A program made the position numbers and the translations under genes. Of a stretch of DNA of 64,000 nt, positions 61,219 to 64,000 are shown in pieces. Source of the stretch: Chitinophaga pinensis (lineage in GTDB: Bacteria; Bacteroidota; Bacteroidia; Flavobacteriales_D; Crocinitomicaceae); the NCBI GenBank assembly GCA_945883825.1, contig CAMCYF010000001.1, positions 186,001 through 250,000 on the forward strand, given 5' to 3'. The notes beneath the pieces were generated by a model that was not told the origin of the DNA, did no database searches, and was given only the letters and a program-made list of their open reading frames with translations. Every line of letters starts with the position of its first letter. The stretch's first letter is position 1.

Positions 61219-62289
61219 TTATCCTTTTAATTTCTCTGCATTTTCAGCCATTTTCAAGGCGTCAATCATTTCTTGCAAATCACCATTCATAAATGAACTT
61301 AGATTATACATAGTTTTATTAATTCGATGATCTGTAATTCTTCCTTGAGGGTAATTGTAAGTACGTATTTTAGCAGAACGATCTCCCGTTGAAACAAGTG
61401 TTTTTCTATGTGCGGCTCGTTCGTTGTGAACACGATCAAGCTCTGCTTGGTACAAGCGTGAACGAAGAACTGAAATTGCTTGCGCTAAATTTTTATGTTG
61501 TGAACGACCATCTTGACATTCAACAACAACTCCTGTTGGAATATGAGTAAGACGAATTGCAGATTCTGTTTTATTGATATGCTGACCTCCGGCACCTGAA
61601 GCACGAAAGGTATCTTTTCGAACATCGTTCATATCGAGGTTAAAATCGACTTCTTCTGCTTCTGGTAAGACAGCAACTGTTATAGCAGAAGTATGAACGC
61701 GGCCTTGCGATTCTGTTTCAGGAACTCTTTGAACTCGGTGAACTCCAGATTCGAACTTCAACATCCCATATATTCCGTCACCAGCTATGCTCATTGAAAT
61801 CTCTTTATATCCTTTAACAGAACCTTCAGATGAATTTATTATTTCGTAGTTCCACCCTATTTCTTTAAAAAACATGGTATACATTCTAAAAATATCTTCC
61901 ACAAAAATACAAGCTTCATCTCCACCTGTTCCTGAACGGAGTTCAATAATTGCATTTTTATCATCTTCTGGATCTTTTGGAATGAGTAATAATTTGATCT
62001 CATCTTCCATAAGAGGACGATTCTGTTCCAATACATCAATTTCCTCTTTTGCCATCTCCCGCATTTCAGAATCCGTCTCAGTTATAAGTAATTCTCTAGA
62101 GCTTTTGATATTTTCAATAAGATTTCGGTATTCTTTATAACGATCATCTAAAATTTCAAGATCTCTATATTCCTTATTTAACTTTACATATCGATCCATA
62201 TTTGAAATAATTTCAGGATCAGTGATCATTGTTCCAACCTCTACAAAGCGAAAATGAATGGCTTCTAATTTTGATAATAAATCGGACAT
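61219..62289 (-). CDS. prfA: peptide chain release factor 1
   Basis: [62 protein letters not shown]. Confidence 0.96.
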   Translation of the reverse strand: MSDLLSKLEAIHFRFVEVGTMITDPEIISNMDRYVKLNKEYRDLEILDDRYKEYRNLIENIKSSRELLITETDSEMREMAKEEIDVLEQNRPLMEDEIKLLLIPKDPEDDKNAIIELRSGTGGDEACIFVEDIFRMYTMFFKEIGWNYEIINSSEGSVKGYKEISMSIAGDGIYGMLKFESGVHRVQRVPETESQGRVHTSAITVAVLPEAEEVDFNLDMNDVRKDTFRASGAGGQHINKTESAIRLTHIPTGVVVECQDGRSQHKNLAQAISVLRSRLYQAELDRVHNERAAHRKTLVSTGDRSAKIRTYNYPQGRITDHRINKTMYNLSSFMNGDLQEMIDALKMAENAEKLKG

Positions 62290-62379
62290 TACTTTTACTA
62301 GTTATTTTGAATGCTAAAATACTCAGTATATCTGAATAGCAGACTAAAATTTAGGATTTAAGAACAAAATAAGAGAGCT

Positions 62380-62634
62380 TTAGTCGATGGAGCCGGTAAC
62401 TCTTTTCATGAAATTATTCAATGCATCTCGTTGAGAAGCACCACTTTTAATTTCATTGTGAACTTCAAGAGCACCTGAATAATTAGAAAGCAATTCACCA
62501 ATTACGTCTAACTCCTCGTCTTTAAGTCCTGGAGCTTCGATTAAATTTTCAAGCGTCTCAATTGTTTCAATGACGAAATCCTCGTCATTTTCTTGAATAT
62601 AACTTACGATATGTTTAATGAGTGGTAAGCGCAT
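62380..62634 (-). CDS. small conserved hypothetical protein (DUF6952-like)
   Basis: 84 aa, overlaps the thioredoxin gene; likely same operon. Confidence 0.65.
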   Translation of the reverse strand: MRLPLIKHIVSYIQENDEDFVIETIETLENLIEAPGLKDEELDVIGELLSNYSGALEVHNEIKSGASQRDALNNFMKRVTGSID

Positions 62635-62929
62635 CTAAAACTGCTTGAATTGTTTCTATTTTATTTCCTTGAGCTTCATTTACTAATTTTTCATTTTTGA
62701 AAGCTGCAAAAGTTGGAAGGTTACTTACATTAGCAAATTTTCTAGAATTCGGAAGTTTTTCTGCATCAATATAATAAAATGCTATTGAAGGATTTTCTTC
62801 AGCCATTCTTTTAAATTTTGGCTTCGTAATTTTACAATTGCCACACCAAGTTGCTCCGTATTGAACCATTACGAGAGAGTTTTGAATTAAAAGTTCACCA
62901 AGATTATCTTCAGAAAGATCGAGAAACAT
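62615..62929 (-). CDS. thioredoxin family protein
   Basis: VQYGATWCGNCKITKPKFKRMA. Confidence 0.93.
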   Translation of the reverse strand: MFLDLSEDNLGELLIQNSLVMVQYGATWCGNCKITKPKFKRMAEENPSIAFYYIDAEKLPNSRKFANVSNLPTFAAFKNEKLVNEAQGNKIETIQAVLDALTTH

Positions 62930-62932
62930 AAA

Positions 62933-63562
62933 TTAGTTTTTACTTAAATATTCAGCAACACCAGAACGAGTTGCATCCATAGCATCTTTTCCTTCATCCC
63001 AATTAGCAGGACAAACTTCTCCATGCGTTTGAACATGTGTAAAAGCGTCAATTAATCGAATGTATTCTTGGACATTTCTACCAATTGGAAAATGGTTGAC
63101 TGATTCATGAAAAACCTGACCTTTTTCGTCGATTAGATAAGTGGCACGGTAAGGAACATTGTCGCCACCCATATCCTCTTCTTCTTCATCGTACATATCA
63201 TAATCCAAAATACCTAACTCATATGCTAAAACACGAGTAGAATCTGCAATTAATGGGAACTTAACACCTTCAATTCCACCATTTTCTTTTGCTGTATTTA
63301 ACCAAGCGAAATGAACTTCTGCTGTATCACAAGAAGCGCCAATTAAGATTGTATTGCGTTTTTCCAATTCAGCAGAAATCTCTTGAAAAGCATGAATTTC
63401 AGTTGGACAAACAAAGGTAAAATCTTTTGGATACCAAAATAGAAGTACTTTTTTGTTATTGTCTGCCGCTTGATCTAATACATTTATTTGAAATGCATCT
63501 CCCATTTCGTCAATTGCTTTAACCGTGATATCTGGAAATTGTTTTCCTACTAAAGTTGCCAT
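62933..63562 (-). CDS. peroxiredoxin (AhpC/TSA family)
   Basis: LLFWYPKDFTFVCPTEIHAFQE, GEVCPANWDEGKDAM. Confidence 0.95.
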   Translation of the reverse strand: MATLVGKQFPDITVKAIDEMGDAFQINVLDQAADNNKKVLLFWYPKDFTFVCPTEIHAFQEISAELEKRNTILIGASCDTAEVHFAWLNTAKENGGIEGVKFPLIADSTRVLAYELGILDYDMYDEEEEDMGGDNVPYRATYLIDEKGQVFHESVNHFPIGRNVQEYIRLIDAFTHVQTHGEVCPANWDEGKDAMDATRSGVAEYLSKN

Positions 63563-63669
63563 GTTTTTTATTTTTTTATTGTTATAATTAATTCTTTTTT
63601 CTTGTTAGACTAACAATTATAAATCAGTTTATGTTCATAAATGTACTATAAAATTTCAGAAAATCAGTG

Positions 63670-64000
63670 CTATTTTGATGCTATTGCAACAAAATCATCG
63701 TAGGAAACTTCTTTCGTCTTTAAATTTACAGTTGACTTAAAGTAATCCGTTAATTTTTTCTCTGCCAATTGATCGTAAATGGTATTTGCTTGTTCTTTAT
63801 TTGTAAGCAATCGTTTTGCGGTTTCAACTAATTCAGCATCATCAGGTGCAGGCATTCCATATTGTGCATAATTTCCAATTAGTAGACCTTTGGTGTGATT
63901 TAATGCATCCTCTTGCGAAACTTGAATATTATTGTCTTTAAAAATACGCGTTTGAATTAATTGCCATTTTAAAGATTTTAGGTAGGCTTCGAATTCAGTA
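63670..64000 (-). CDS. tig: trigger factor, C-terminal part (runs off right edge)
   Basis: Reading past the ORF-track Met: EFEAYLKSLKWQLIQTRIFKDNNIQVSQEDALNHTKGLLIGNYAQYGMPAPDDAELVETAKRLLTNKEQANTIYDQLAEKKLTDYFK..., typical trigger-factor C-terminus. Confidence 0.85.
   Translation of the reverse strand, partial: TEFEAYLKSLKWQLIQTRIFKDNNIQVSQEDALNHTKGLLIGNYAQYGMPAPDDAELVETAKRLLTNKEQANTIYDQLAEKKLTDYFKSTVNLKTKEVSYDDFVAIASK

Overview
The window is AT-rich and looks like a Bacteroidota chromosome, probably a Flavobacteriales/Crocinitomicaceae-type organism. Support: T9SS C-terminal sorting domains, TAnnTTTG-type -7 promoter boxes, S46 and S9 peptidases, and operon content. Most of it is ordinary housekeeping and core sequence: ndk, prfC, thiolase, HU, CrtI/CrtD-like desaturase, murB, ettA, rarA, umuDC, mutS2, yajC, nusB, leucine dehydrogenase-like, ABC transporters, lhgO, gmhA, nhaC-like, uvrA, aroK, tRNA-Lys, BamA/TamA-like, pyrF, prfA, peroxiredoxin/thioredoxin and the trigger factor C-terminus. 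The clearest accessory region is about 32.1-37.6 kb. It holds two orphan hypothetical genes, a pair of leucine-rich-repeat proteins, a scar of a lost T9SS protein, and a decayed integrative element anchored on tRNA-Asn. Evidence for that element: an integrase gene split into N- and C-terminal remnants with a YhcG/DUF1016 nuclease gene between them, a 17-bp duplication of the tRNA 3' end, and four helically phased 9-bp repeats that look like integrase arm sites. Several things missed by the ORF track were read directly: a partial helicase at the left edge, a 46-aa lipoprotein, the integrase fragments, an internally deleted T9SS esterase pseudogene, tRNAs and terminators. I found no CRISPR array, rRNA or intact transposase. 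No clearly undescribed complete system was demonstrable; the tRNA-Asn remnant with its yhcG cargo is the best candidate.
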